From positions 62,001 to 126,000 of the forward strand of contig CAXAMN010013814.1 in assembly GCA_963970005.1 (NCBI GenBank): a DNA stretch of 64,000 bases. Direction: 5' to 3'. The position numbers and the translations under genes were made by a program. Below, one piece after another: positions 10,814 to 25,900 of the stretch. The first letter of the stretch is position 1. Every line of letters starts with the position of its first letter. This stretch comes from Durusdinium trenchii (Eukaryota > Sar > Dinophyceae > Suessiales > Symbiodiniaceae). The notes under the pieces were generated by a model. The model worked only from the letters and a program-made list of their open reading frames with translations, was not told where the DNA came from and ran no database searches.

Positions 10814-13800
10814 GTGCTTCTTCGCGCTGGTGGGATTGGGTGGGTGACATGGTAGCTGGGTACCCAAGGGCACCAAGTTCAAGTTGACCATCCTTTTTTT
10901 GGCGTCTGATCCACACATCCATGGAAGAACACACATCCGTGGAAGAACCTTTCGGCGCGCACCCGAGAACGACGACGACTTGTGGTCCGTTAAAGCGCGG
11001 CGCTTTCAGTTGCGCTGGAGGAGGAGAGCGTTTCGTTGCTTACGATCTCGTAGTGGTCGACGAGCTGTTGCAGCCGGGGATGCACCACCTTCGAATGCAT
11101 CAGATGATGCACCACTGGCAAGATCTGGTAAGCAGCAGACTGTGAACACAGCAGATCTGGTGTTCCTTGAAGGATTGCCAACATGTCTTAACATGTCTTG
11201 ACAATTATGCACTGGCACTACCCTTGTTATTGTTTTATTGGTCATTGCCCTATGTGGTTGTGTGAAATTAAACCCTGCATGAAGCTAGCGATTAAAGCTG
11301 CTGTTTGGGGCCCTTTGGGCCCTTCTTTTGATGCCTTTTTCAGGCTAGAGAGTTTGAACGGCCCCATAAGGTCTCTCAACCTCTCTTGGAGCGAGATTTC
11401 TTGCCGGAGTAAGTAGAGCCTTCACGACATGTTGGAATCCGATGCAGTGGAGTTGGGATGGTTCCAGTTGATGTGGTATATGGGTGTATTAAAATAGGGA
11501 GACCTCCCAGTTCATCTCAGTTCAACCCCCTTAGAGGAAGGCAAATCGACCAAAATTCCCTTGGTTGGGGGTCTCCTTGAAAATCCTTACACCCACAATC
11601 ACCCATATATGTTGCAATTATTGGTTGACTAGATGAATTCTTTTGGAGGGAGATGGTGTCCACATGTTTCCACTTTGACTTTTGGAGTTGATTTTGCAGC
11701 GACTGAAAAGCTTGTAGAAGTAGTAGAACATGGTCCAGCTAATGTGATCTCGACAAAATTGGATGTATCTTTTTTGGGCGGGCGATGCAGAGCCCTGATC
11801 CACAATGACATAGCTAGAAGCTCAAGATAGAGTACAGTACAGCAGTATGTCTTGTTCTCCAGTCAAAGATAGTACAGACACCAAGCATGTTGGACCTCCA
11901 ACAGAGTCTCCTGCCATGAAACATGGACGGTACCATTTATCCAGTGATCAAAAACGACAGGAGGTTCTACTTCCATGTTAATGTTAGTTTGTTGAAGTGA
12001 ATGCACTGCTGTGAGGTTTCTTGTCCTTCTGAAGACCCTTGCCCTGTGACGACCAGACATTTTTGGGGCCCATGTAGATTATTGCTTGGTCAAGACACCC
12101 GACTTTGTATGATCCAAGTCATATGGATAAACCGTTATGATAAACCATGATAAACCTATGTTCCAAATGATATACGTGGTTTGACCAATAATCTAAAGAA
12201 CCTGTGTCCAAAAGTAACATCAAACCAAACAATCTACTAATCAACAATAGTTTACATAATGTTTGAATTAGTTGATATGTTTTGTCCTGTGTACAGTGGT
12301 TTCAGAGTAGATGGCACCCCTGAACCCATCGTGTCGTGTTTACTCAGATGAGTTCCATCCTCCGAACCACCGGACTTGGGTGCGCCATCGACTCTGGAAC
12401 CACTGTACAGCTTTTCGTCGTTGTTGAACTCGGCTGCCCAGTTCAACACCGTTGTGAACCGCGGTTTTCACCGCGGTGGGATGCGCGGCTCCGAGGGCTA
12501 CAAGATCGCCGTGGAGTCCGGCGCTGGGCTCAAAAGCGGCATTCCCGACAGCGCCTACCAGGCGAGCGATGACAGACACGTTTGTGACAGACTATGAGAC
12601 AGAAACAACAACACAACAATATATTATTAGATCTATATGCTATATACTATATACTCACTCTATAGTCTAAAGTGTTCTTTTTATCCATATTATTAAATTT
12701 GACTTGGGCAAGGGGCAGGGAACTGGGGACACCCTTGAGTAGGTATTGCTTGTAGGATCGTCTTGTAGGGGTTTATTCGTGTAATTTCATGTATGATTTT
12801 ACTAAAAGTTACTAAGTGTATATACCTGATATATATATATATAGCTTGGGAGGGTGGGGGGAGTCTAGCTTTTACCAAACAACTGAGTGCGTTCTGATGA
12901 GCTCAAGTCACTGGCGGCCTCTGTTTTTCCAGTCACAAAGATCTTGTGAACAAGGAATCGTTCTCCAGTGAACCGCCAACAAGTACTGACTTTGTCCCAT
13001 AAGGACTGCTCCGTAGATATCCCAAAGTGAAAAGTTGTGAGGTAGAAGTTGTAAAGCGGCTTTGAAAGAGAGAAGTTGTGGCACATCATGGCACTATGAC
13101 AAAGCCATCAAGTAGTGTGTGAGCAGTTGACGTCGACCTCTCCCGCAGACTGTGCCAGCCACGTCCGCCACGTCCAGAGCGCCACGTTCGTCCTGTGGTC
13201 TCTGCCAAGAGAGCATGGGGCCAGATACACATGTGACGCAGAACGAACGGTGTAACTCATGTGTCACATGTGTCACATGTGTTCTGAAGGTCCAAAGACT
13301 TACCTTCGATCGACCAGTCTCTGTGGAAGACCAGGCGAAAGGAGAACAGGCTACTAGACAAGTGATGTTGTTCTTCCCTGAGCAGGAAAACCACACTACA
13401 GGGCTTTGTTTGCTGGACATACCGTTATATACTATATATAGATGCCCTATAGTCTATAGTGGCTGACCTGTGTCTATGTATATAGATCGTACATAGACCG
13501 TACGCTGGACATCTACATAGGTCTTCTGGAGAAGGCGAGACGATGCCAAGGCGTTCACCGTCACGGCGTTTCGAACCCTCCGGCACTTGTTGGAGGGCAC
13601 AGGCAAGCACGAAGCTCCGAAGAACAGCGACACATACCAAGACTGCGCATTTCTAGGGCCTAGGGATAACTTAAGGAGGGGTATTTATTTTTGGATTTTT
13701 TTTTGTTTCTTTTTTGGAATTTTTGTTGTTTTTTGTGGCTTCTGGCTTCTGTGGCTTCTGGCTTTTGTGGCTTTTGGCTTCTGTGGCTTCTGTATCTGTT

Positions 13801-13905
13801 TATACCTATCTATTTATCTATCTTTCTTTCTTTTTTTCTTTTGGCAGCTGTTCTCCTTTCTCTTTTTGTATTTGCTTTTCCTGTTGTTTTCGTTGCAGAG
13901 ACGAA

Positions 13906-13936
<31 letters not shown>

Positions 13937-16900
13937 CGAGCTGCTCACCTTTGGATCTGGTGTGCTGCTGGGGGGGGGGCGCTGCGCCCCCCCGCGCCAC
14001 GAAATCTGCACTTCATCCCCGACACCCGCGCCTGCCACGAAATCAATATTTTAAGGTGAACTCCCCGGTGCAAAACTTTCTAACCAAGCAAATATGCCTC
14101 CTCTATCTATCTATCTATCTATCTTATCTTATCTAATCTAATCTAATCTATTCTATCTATCTATCAATTTATCTTTCTATCTTTCTGCAGTTCAACATCC
14201 ACAAAGTACTGCACCTGCCACGAATCTGCACTTCAAGGTCCACAAAGTCTTGCGCCTGCGAATGAGATCTGCACTCCAAGGCCCACAAAGTCCTGCACCT
14301 GCCACCAACTCGACTCTACACTTCCACACCCACAAAGTCCTGCATCTGCCACGAAATCTGCACTTCAAGGTCCACAAAGTCCTGCGCCTGCCACAAAATC
14401 TGCACTCCAAGGGCCACAAAGTACTACACCTGCCACGAAATCTGCACTTCAAGGCCCACAAAAAGTCCTGCGCCTGCCACAAATTCTGCACTCCAAGGCC
14501 CACAAAGTCCTGCACCTGCCACGAAATGTGCTTTGCAAGGTCCACAAAGTACTGCACCTGCCACGAAACACGAAAAACAAAAAAATGCAAAAAAAAAACG
14601 AAAAAAAATACAGAAATATATTCGCAACCATAATATATAGACTCTTGATGAATAAAGCCTCCCTTTGAAGAGGATGTGAACAAATTCCGGGGATGTCTAT
14701 GAATCAAGAGTCTACATGAACAAAGAAGGGAAAGTCCCGCTGTAGAAGGTGATGAGAAACTGACACCTTTTCCATGCACCTACAGACTGCAGTCCGCGGA
14801 CCGCGTCGGTGGGCGATTTCGAGGCGCTTCCACCAGTGCACCCTCTTTCGCGTCGTGTTTTGAGGCGGTGGGCTGCAGCGTGGTGAACCGCAACCAGGTG
14901 AAGGAGAGCGAACTCCTTTTTGCCTCTTGGCACTGTGCACCATCTGGTGGCATCATCCAGGCTGTGCTGCTAAAGAAGCAAAAGGTGAGTCCGATATGAA
15001 CTTCTGGTCGATGCAGGCAGCATACGGCGGTGTTGAAATATGTTGAAAGATGTTGAACATACATGGTCGTACATGGTAATGGTTAAATTACCTTTAGGTG
15101 CTGTTCCGTGTTCGACCTACTTGAGGAATATAGATAGAAGTGGAGCTTAAGAATGGAACCTTATTCAATCTTGGGATTTGTTTAACGTAGCTATAGATGT
15201 TCATCTCCTGATTGCAGCGCCTGCAATTAGAAAGCAACATCACCTTCTTGACTCCTTGGTCAATTTCCCTCAATTTCAGGGATCCATCTCATCAGAGCCT
15301 CAAGAGCGGATGCATGCAAACCCATTTGACCAAATATTGAACACGGTCCCCCAACATGCCAACGAAGCATGCCGGAAACTACATCAACATCCAATGTCCA
15401 AGCCAACAACACCCACAAGGAAGATCCAACAAAATGGTTCGCGTGAGAGAACAAACACCTCAAAGAACCTCAAACAAAACACACACTACACACACACACA
15501 CATGTTCCCATGTTTTAACACAAAAAAACACACGCCATATTAATCATATACATGACATGTAAAGCAATGAACTCCTTGTGTCTGTTTGTTTGGCTATTTT
15601 TACGATCCCTCCACGGTCTGGGGCGGGGGGATCGTCAACATCGTCTCACGCCAAGGCCATCAATCCGCCGCCCGCGGAAGAACTCAAGAGCATGACAGGC
15701 CGACGAGTGGTGGGGCAGTGGATGCGATGTGAGTGGTGTTGAGGTCACAGGATTTGGGTCTTGGTGCAGAAGAGGGAGACAGTCCAAGAGTTTGTTGTTG
15801 TTGTTGTTGTCGTTGTTGTTGTAGCTATCGGTGTTTGAATCCGATAGCTGATTGAACATCATCGAACTGCTCCTGGTATTGCACGAAGGTCATAATCTCA
15901 AGCGGTTGGGTCGAACGAAATCACGCCGAGGACCAGCAAAAATGATAGAGGGAATCCCAGATTCTGAACCGATTGGGACGGCTTTCGTCGGTTGGATCAT
16001 CGCAACATCGCCTTTCACCGCCGCACGTCATTCCACGACCCAAAACAGCCTAAGGCTGTGAAGAGGAACATGGAGCCTTTCCGTTTCCCTTTGCCGTTTG
16101 CCGTTGTCGATCTTCAGCCTAAGAACAGAACCATCGAAAAATATAAGCAAACCATGTGCCCGAACAAAGGACATCCAAGAGCAGAGCCAGGAGAAGGGTC
16201 GCAAGGAGGTCCCTTTTCTTGGCAACCGTTCTCCTTATAAAGTTCTTTATAGAGTGGGTTGCTCACAAATTGATATGTGTTGCTTTTCGTCAACCCCAAG
16301 TCCAAACGTAGCAGAGCGTCAAGACCTTGAGTCCAAGTTGTTCTTGAGCAAGACTATTCAACTTTCTTGTCAAAGCCTGTTTCTGATCGTGCATGTGTTC
16401 TTTCCTCTCTTGTTTGTTTGTTTGCTTGCCCGTTGCCCAAGTATCATTTCCTGCTCTTCTTACTGGATCATTTGTCGCCAAGTGTATAGCAAGGCATTCA
16501 TTTCTGTCTGACAGTCCTCTGGAGCAGCGGAGCCGGCGGAGCCGTCGCCCTGGTCCCGGAGCGTTTTTGAGCTCCAGAGCTCCCGCTCACGTGCAGGTTT
16601 TGGCCAGCGCAGGCCTCAAAAAATCAGAGACCACATGAAAAAGATCAGAGGCAATTGAGCTTCAAACCCTTGAATTGATCCAAAAGCGATCCCAAAAAGG
16701 TGATGTGAACAGAAACGATGAACGGAGCAGCAGAAGAATAGCAGATGATCTAAATGCTTCTTTAATTGATTTCGGGTTTGGGGTGCGCGCATCCATCTGC
16801 TTCCCACACCTTCCGCGCGATGCGCAGTTGCTTCCTTCCCACCTGCCTCCATGCGCTCCTTCTCGCGCAAGGCAAGACCTTGGTAGCCTGGATCGGTCGT

Positions 16901-19900
16901 CGGCTGCCTGAGGGCGAGGCCTTTGTCAAAGCGGGCCAGGACGGCGCCCTGCACACCGCGCGCCGGGACGGGACGGGACGTGACAGCGTCGTTCGGGTTG
17001 GGTGAGCTTTGTGGCACAGCATGGTGTGGAGATCGGATGAGAACTTGGAAGGTGGGTGAGTGTGTCTCAACACTGGCAGTCAGCATTGGGTTTAGGGTGT
17101 TGAAATGTTTGAACATTGCTACGGTCCTGGCTGGAATGCTATACTTAGTAGTAATGGCTTCCAACCTAATAGCGATGGCCTCCACCGTGCGTAGCTTCTG
17201 GCCACCCCGCCTCGGATATATAGATGGAAGAATGTGAAGGAGATTGGGTCGCATCCGTGGTGGAGGTTGAGTCAACCAACAGATCAATGTTTGAAGAGCC
17301 TCACTCAAATCTAGACATTTGAGACATGTGTAACCTCCTAGTAATCACCATGTTGACCACTCTTTCTGAACCTAGATTGGGGTGGTTGAAGGGGTCTTTC
17401 TGGGCGGCATATATGCCAGTCCCAAACAGGTCGTGTTTGGGATTCGCGGACGACCATCGGGATTCGCCTTCGACGTCGCTAGCCTCACAGTACTTCCCTC
17501 ATTGACCTCAGCGTTAACAGTTAACCCGCTGTAGCATCATACGCTCGTGCACTTTGCAGCGGTTCTCCCAACTAGGCATATCTGCGAGAGAGAAAGAGAT
17601 GGAAAGAAAAGAAAGAAAAGAGGAAAGCAAGAGAAAGAGAATGAAGATCAGTCAAAGGAACAGCGCGCGGACTATCACGTCAACGGCATGAGGTGAGAGT
17701 GGTGTGCCGCTCGGGCCGGTGGATGGCGACGCAGCCGCATGGTGGAACACTTTGCGTTGCAAGGCTGGGCACATGTTCCACGCAATGCATGCAGATTGCT
17801 TTCCGAACAGCCGGACGCATCGCCCAGCTTGTTAGGAGTGCCTCCTCAACCTCGGCTACCAGGCTGGTTTGGCAGAAGTCTTCCTCCAGACGAGCAGCAT
17901 CAATGTTCTCACTGAGGTCATTGACGGCGAGTCAGACGACGAGGAGCCGAGTGAAGCGGATGAGGAAGAGGAGGAGGCGTGAGAATGTGTTCTGAGCATC
18001 TCAATAACACGAAGATCGAATCACTGCGCGCCTCAGGCGTTGGAGGATGAGACGGTGGTTCCACCAGCTTACCACTCAGAAACTCCGACAAGCGCGCAGC
18101 ATGCTGGGTGCACTGCGCATCGCGTGCCTGACCACGGGCGCATCAGGATTGGGCGGCGGGTAGCATCTCAGACGATGAGTCTGTGTGGAGCATGGAGGTG
18201 CACGCAGAGTCCTGGGCTCAGCGCCTCTCAGCGAAGTTCACGATGGACTGTTGACGCGGCGCGTTCTGAGGGATCCGGAAGTGGAGCACGGACCAGAACT
18301 GCGCGAGCCTAATTTCTGAGAGACAGACGACAGACGTTCGTGCAAACTCGGCGCCCGAACCAAGGCCGCCCATCGGCTATGAAGAGGAGGACAAGGATGG
18401 ATGCCTCCGAGTTTTTGAAGGAGGCACCATCGGCTGGGCGTGGTTTCTCCGCCGCTGCGTCAGGCTCCTCTTCTGAGAGCACGCCGAACGTTTCACGTCG
18501 GGCCCGCGATTCGCGCCCAAAACAGATGCAGCGAATCTGCTTTAGTGAGTCAACTTGGGTTCGCGCTTTCTGTCATGTCTGCACTGAGAATGCAAACGCT
18601 GTGCGCCTTTGTGACCGGTTCCTTTTGACAACTGGGTTCTTTGCTTGCCCTCGTGTTTGTGTTGGCACCTGATTGGAGGCTTTTGCTCGTAAGCTTTCCT
18701 TGTTTCTTTTGTAGGTTCTTACTAGTACATCCTTCCTTTTGTTGTCGCTTCTGTTTCTTTTCAACCCTTTTATGTTCTTCTCTTTCCTCTGCTATGTTTT
18801 CTGTATTTTGCATCTTCCCGGCATTGTTTTTGCAGGTTGTTCTTTTTTTGTCGGCTTCAATTTCCTTGTGTGCAAAAACAACAGAAAGGAAAGAAGCAAG
18901 AAACTTTTTCAATATTGAAATAGCATCCAATAGATTAACTATATTTTTCATTTACATTATGTTTGAAAAGCAAAGTTTGAAAGATAAACAAAGAAAGGTC
19001 TTGACTCTTGACTTGAAAGACTAAAGTAAGCAACTAAGTTACAAGCAGGTGCCTAAAAAAAGGCCGGCGGAAGCAACGGAAAGTCGAGCAAAGCAAACAA
19101 TCAAGTGCCAATAAATACCTTTGCAGTATCCATGTGCTCCGCGCTGCAAATCTCCTTTTCAATCTTCGCACCACGCGATAACCAAGTATTGAACGTGGCG
19201 CGGTCCGCCTATAGCGGACCAAAGGTGAGGCGTGAGCAACGCGCCTTCAACAAGGAAACAAATCTCCGCGTTACTCACGCCCTCTGGCCACCCATCCTCC
19301 CGCTCGCGGAGAATCCGCTCAGAAAGTGGTCGAAACCACCCGCCGTGTCCCCTCACCTCGGTTCGCTCAACCGTGTAGACACCCTCTCCTGAGAGTGCAT
19401 TGACGGCAACGATGCGAGGTGGGGCCTTGTCCAAGAAGCTATGCTTACAACTTACGACCTTCGATAGAAGCGTCCCTACAACGCGCCCATCGACGCTCGA
19501 GGTCCAGACTCTGGAGCGTGGAACCTAGCAAGCAGAATGGAATACGCTCGTTTCATCTGATGTTTGGAAACCGACGGCTCAGGGCCCAAAGGCCAACATC
19601 CCGCAGGCAACCTCAAATATGTCACGGCCGTCGCCCATAAACCACTTGCACAATTTGATTGCAAGCCGCTTTGGAATCGCTGAGGCTCCGACGATTTGAA
19701 ATTTGACGATGAGGCGGTGGTAGCTTTCTGCTTTTCGATACTCAAGCCCAAAGCTGCGACGATAGGTTCACCTTTTTTGTGGACTTCCTGGCTTTCTATT
19801 TTTCTTCCTTCCTCTTAGTTTCCTTCTGTCTCATTTTTCCTTATTTTGTCTTTCTTCTTTTCTTGCGATTGTCTTTCTTTCTTTCTTTGCTTTCGTTTGT

Positions 19901-22900
19901 CTCCTTTGGTTTCCATGTCTTGCATTGTGCTTTTCGTTTCTTTCTTATTATATAGTCTCTCCTGTTTGCATTTTGTCTTTTCTTCTTCTATCGCTGGCTG
20001 CTTTCTGACTGCGTCGACTCCTCTCTCTTTCCTTGCCTCCGTTTTCGGGACTTTTTCCTTAGGTGTTTTTCGTTTTCTCACCCTCGCCTCGCCTCTTTTG
20101 TGTGTAGCCAGCTTGTGTTGATTCCCTTTACGACGAGATCTTTATGAGGTAAGTGGTTTTCAATGATCCCCGGGTTCCTTACTTGGACAAGGCTGTGTCT
20201 AGAAATCACTTTTCCAAAGACATTGACGAAACCAACAGTGAAATTTCATCAGGCAGTCGTGCGCTGGTAGAGCGCCTAAGTCAAAAGACGCAGTGTTCAG
20301 AAAACTGATTTCCAAAAAGATGTTTGAATTTCAATCGATTATCCAACCAGATTTCACAGTCGTGAGCGGCGGTCGCCTCATCCGCAACCAGGAGTCTAAC
20401 CAGCGTAATCCGTAACAAACCTGTCTTGCAAGGGCTTCAATTCTAGTCACTGCTTTCCAACGATACCTCTGAGAAGTGCAGGCCCAGAAATTGCCCTTCG
20501 CGCCCACATGCCGTTTTACAAGTTTGGCAGCTGGGAGATGAGGGGTCAAATTCAATTCTTTGCAGGGTCCCATAGTCCAAAGCATGAATGATTTGCAGCT
20601 AGGCCAACAGTTACACTCCCACTGTTTTTTAGCGCTGCACGCGATTGATGCCGGAACGCTCGTCCAGAAAATGGGAAGGCTTTGAAGGGGCCAGCTGTGG
20701 ATCCTTGAACTTCTTTGCAATTAAAAAGTTGTTGTTGAAGAAAGGACAGAAGTGGTAGAGGGCTTGGCTCACCTCTCAACATGAGTTTCTTTTGCGAAAC
20801 GTGGAGATCGTGCGCAATGTATCAAGCTTGGGGGCTGGGGCCAAGACCAACCACATCTAGTTCCCAAAAGTTTGCCTTACACTAGATTTCCCTTAGACGG
20901 GGCCTTTGATTTAGAGATAGACACCGGTTATAGATCCATGGTTCTTTTGATCCGTGGCTTTGCGGCTCGGGCGCTGAGCGAAGGGTTTCTACACACTTTC
21001 CACCTACACCTTGTCTGATGCCAACGGTGCATACAAGGATGCCAGGAGCCTGAAATGGTTGTGGAAGTGCGCAAAGCCAGAGGCAAAAGATACCTTTAAG
21101 CGCCGACAAGCCCCGCGTTTCTTAGGACGACCATTTCGTCGCCCCTGTCGAGTTCACTAAATGGATCGTCAGGTTTTAGTTTTTGCTTTTCCCCTTTATG
21201 GTGGGGTGAGGCTGACTCAATCAGTGCCTCGTTCCAATTGACTCAACGGTAGCTATGTGAACTATCTTCTGGCCACTCTGGCTCTCAGCCATCAAACTGC
21301 CGGTTTCTCGCTCTTTGTCTTGCGTTCTCAGCTCTTTGTCTTGTCGCTGCCGCCCTAGAAGAAGTGCTGCGCGCTCGTGTCCGCTTTGCCTCTGTTCCTC
21401 AGGTTGGGTTATGGCTGCCCTGGGCTTAGAGTAAATTTTTGGCCAATTGGGAACAGTTGCGGCAAATCGAACTTCGAGCCAGGCTTCCCCGGCGTCCTCA
21501 ACATTCTCATTGATCCCCATTCCATGCCACGTTGCGGCCTTGGGTGTTAACTGCTGAAAATATATGAGGCGTTGTAGTTGAAACATGTGTTTTCCCGTTT
21601 GTCAGCCTCTGGAACAGGTTAGCAAGTATTTTGAACATTGAACAATGCTCAATCTATTGTGTGTGGACGAACACAGTTTCTCACACGGGGAACTATTTAG
21701 CTCGGACGTTTTTATTTATAAAGCAGATAAGTGCAAAGAAGGAGGGAGTCGGTTTGATGCCTTCTCTTAGGTGTGTGGACGTGCGTGCCTGCCGGAGTTC
21801 CTCTGGAATGAGGACCCTCCGGCAGCCTGTTTCAGTCTCAGCTTGTGCTGCGCGTGGGGCCGGAATATTGGTCACTTCGCTCGCTTGTCCGCTAGGCGAG
21901 AATTGTGGGGGCGTCTGTCCACTCATTGCTGGGCACTTAAGCATTCTTATGAATTCCATGCGGCGTTGTTGTTGGCGCTTGCAGGCGCTCGTTGGAGGCG
22001 ACTATGACGGGGACGGCTTCTTCGACCTGGCTTGTGGTGATCTCGGAGTTTATGGGGCCAGGCACTTAGCTTATTTCGATTTCTCCATTGTTCACACTGT
22101 CCTTGCCCGAGGAAATGTTTGATTTCCCCTTGCCCGACAACGACCCGGATGGTCCTGAGGAGCAGGGCAGAGTTTTCTGAGACGCATTCTGTTTTTCCCT
22201 TTGCTTGAGCGTTGTATTGAATTCCGCTGGGCGTTGCCAGGATGACGCAGCCACAGCCACCTCAGAGGAGGCATTTTGTCAGGGTTCGGCGTTGCCGAGT
22301 TTGCGCCAATGTCTGACGTAGGCGCCAAACTTGCCGTGGTGGCCTGTCACGCGCTCAAACATTGACATCTCCGTCCCGCTGTTTTAAGCAATCTGCTCTT
22401 GAGAAACAAGCTTTTGCGACGAGGTGGGGGACACGGATGACGAGTCCACTACGGTGCCCGCAGAGTCGGAGGCTGGGTGACTACCGATGGGAGACTGTGC
22501 GACAATGGCGTGATAGCGGAAATGCCAGGCGCTCTCTGACGCGGATTCTGAGGGCTAGCGCCGCGGACGGAAAAGGGTTGCGCCCCCACACTTGCCACGT
22601 CAGTTTGAAACATGTGGTTTTATGGGGCTACGGTTGCAGCGTCTTGAATACTGTTGTGGGCTCACACACGCTCACACCCACACTCACATTCACACTCACA
22701 CTGACTCACACTCACATTCACGTTCACACTCACACTCACACTCACTCACACTCACTTTCACTCTCACTCTCACTCTCTCACTCTCACCCTCACTCACACT
22801 CACTCACTCACCACCATCGCCGCGTCTAGATCTCTAGACTTTCTGCTTATAGACCGCACACACACTGTTTGGGGTCTCTTGCCGGGATACTGACATCAAG

Positions 22901-25900
22901 TTTCTAGACATTGCGCCTTTTAACTTAGGCGTTCTTTCAACAAACAACAGCCTGATGAATTCCAACATTGGTTTTGCCACGGTCTTTGGACATGAACTGC
23001 GCGGTTTAAAAGTTGGCACGCACTTTGGCAGAACTGAACCTGAAAGTGTTGGGTTTGTGTTTGTCTGGATGTTGCGCAACTTTAAAGGCCGCTCGCCTTT
23101 GGAGACCAATCTTTAATCTTTAAACTTTAACATTAATGTTCTTTGGGGCGTGTATTCTCAAGACATTGTCATGGACGAGGCGAGCGCCTGTCGATGGGTT
23201 TTCAACTTGAAAATATGCACCTTGTGAGTATATATATATATATATTTATATATATATTGTATTTTTCTAAACACTGTGCCCTCTACATCAGGCGCCCACT
23301 TGTCCATTTCATTGGGTGGGACTTGCGGGGCTGGTCAAAAACCTAGGGCTGGCTGACCCCTCGCAAATGCAATCGCCGGTTCCTCTCGACTTTGCGTTTT
23401 TTCTGATCGATAATGCTCACCCTAAGTCAGTCCGACAATTTCATACACGTGTCTTCAAACACTTGCAGATTGAATGTCTAGATTACATTCGTCTGGAACG
23501 AGTTGATTGTTGTGGTCGGGGCTGCCCCGTTACAGTTTGACAAGTGCTTGTCTAGACACTGCGCTGCTGAGTGGTGCTTGTATTCGTGCATTTTTGGTTC
23601 GCAGCATTCTGCAGCGTCGGTGTGTAAGACATAGGCCTGCTTTTCTCAGTCTTTGCTTTTTCTCGGCGCCGGCCTTAGGTAAGCCTTTGGAAACCATTCA
23701 GGCAGTAAACAAAAGCATTGGGCGCTAAATTTGCAAATCTTTTTCCCTCAGGTGCTCGCTATGGAGACGCAGGCGCAGGAATTCTTTTATATGTAATTAG
23801 ATACTTGCAGCAAACAGTTTTTGCCTTGGCAGGCATTGCCCCAGTCAAGACCTCGTTTTGATTTGAGCCTTTTCGGTCACGCGCCCTTGCCCCTTTGCCC
23901 AGGTATTTTTTGATGGGCGTCGTGGTTGGTGCGCCTTGGCTTCATGGGCTAGAAGTTTCTGAACGCAACAAAGAGTGTATAGGTGCAACGCTTTGTCTTT
24001 GCGCAAGGTCGTGACACCTGCAGTGCCATCCTGGCGCGCCCTGGGAGGCACAAATGTCGGACTTTGACGCGGAGGCCATGTTGTCCTGCTCAACACTGTG
24101 CTTTTGCGACGTCGGTCTTCGTTTTACTTGGCAGGTGGCATTTGTAGATCCCTCCGTCGAAGAGGACTCGCCCTTGCGTAATTTATGTTAGCCGCTTGGT
24201 CCTTGTGGTTTCGACTCCGCTTTGTTGACAGGTGCCGGCGGTTGACGAGGAGATTCGCTTTCCTTGTTCATGTTCTCTTGATCGCGCAGTTGTGTTATTG
24301 TGGCAGGAACCAGTCTTTGAGAAGGTCAACCTGGCCGGTAGTATTCCGGTCGTTTTGCGTTGCGTTTTTTGCACGTTGCTGTGCTTGACAGGGGGCCTTT
24401 GAATATCCCCCAAGCGAAGAGGACATGCGTTTGAGCGAGCATAGTCGCGACAAATCATTCATTGCAAACGTTTGTTGGGAGGAGCCGGCGGTTGACGAGG
24501 AGATTTGCTTTCCTTATGCTTGTTTATTGGTGTGCAGTTGTGTTGTTGTGGCAGGAACCCGTCTTTGAGAAGGTCAACCTGGCCGGTAGTATTACGGTCG
24601 TTTTGCGTTGCGTTTTTGCATGTTGCTGTGCTTGACAGGGATACCTATCAAAAAGAAAATTGAATCCTATCAAAAAGAAATCTAATTCCTATCAAAAAAC
24701 ATTAATTCGTATCAAAAATATAATTCCCCCTACTCCTTTGGTCCTGGTCTGCTGGTTCCCTGGTCGCTTGGTCCCTTGGTCCTCTGGTCCCTTGGTCCCT
24801 TGGTCTGGTCCCTTGGTCCCTCTGGTCCCTTGGTCCTCTGGTCCCTTGGTCCTCTGGTCCCTTGGTCCTCTGGTCGTTTGGTCCTTCGTCCTGGTCTTCG
24901 GGTCCTTGGGTCTGTACTTTCGAGGCAAGACGCGTTAAAGGTGATTTGGAAATCTGGTCATACATCCTGTGAAGCACCGTAGCAGACCTTTTATTGCCAG
25001 ACGTAGCACACCTTTTTTTGTGAGCCACCCTGACGGTAAAATTTAGACGAAGAAAGTGCCATTCCAAGGTAGCAAACCTTTTGTGAGCCACCTGAGGGCA
25101 AAATTTTGAAGAGGAAGGAGCCATTCCAACGTTGCAGACCTTTTGTTAGCCTTGCGAGGTTAAAACTTAGAGGAAGAAGTTGATATTCCAACGTAGCAGG
25201 CCTTTGTTTTGTGAGCAACGCGAGGGTAGAACTTGCTATTCCGACGTAGCAGGCCTTTTGTGAGCCACCCGGGGATAAACTCTAGGTGCCACGCCAAGGT
25301 AGCAGACCTTTTGCGAGCAAAATTTAGAGGAGCAGTAGACCTTTTGTGAGCCACGCGAGGGCAAAATTTACAGGAGCAGACCTGTCGTCAGCATAAACTT
25401 TGGAGGAGGAAGGTGCCATTCCAACATAGCAGACCTTTTGTGAGCCATCCACAGGTCTTGTGGTTTTGTGAGCCATCGTGAAATTCAGAGAGATCACGGT
25501 TGAGATGCAGAGAGGTCTACATCTACAAAGATCCAGAGGCCTGGAGATCCAGACGGATCTCCAGGTTTGGAGGTCTAGAAAACGACAGACCTAAAGATGG
25601 AGGTTTAGAGGTTTTGAGTCTTGAGATCCAGGGAGGTGGTGAAATCTAAGTTCTAGGGGTCTATACTTGCAGAGGGTGTAGAAAGATGTTCAGATCCAGA
25701 GATATCAAGAGCTCTTTTCACAGGTCTTCAGATCCATAGAATTCTACAAACGCCACGCAAACTGCACTACAAGGTTCGCAATCGCTGCGCTTGCCACGAA
25801 GTCTGCGCTTCTGGACAGAAGTTCAAGCAATCTGCACTTCGAGGTTCACGAAGTGCTGCACCTGCCATGAAATCTGCAGTTCCAGTGCGCAAAATGCTGC

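Noticed and set aside
14192..14779. A 195-codon minus-strand ORF rich in Cys/Gly/Arg
   Set aside because: It is the translation of the 42-bp tandem repeat. The frame is open because the unit length is a multiple of three.
20250..20305. tRNA-like D-arm (GCGCTGGTAGAGCGC)
   Set aside because: No matching acceptor stem, anticodon loop or T-arm follows. The segment lies in a coding-like exon.
20331..20720. A 129-codon minus-strand ORF
   Set aside because: Plus-strand frames over the same bases are bounded by splice sites in step with the nested gene. The minus reading has no recognisable features.
24737..24905. CRISPR-like regular repeat
   Set aside because: The units are contiguous 16-18 bp minisatellite copies without spacers, in a eukaryotic context.
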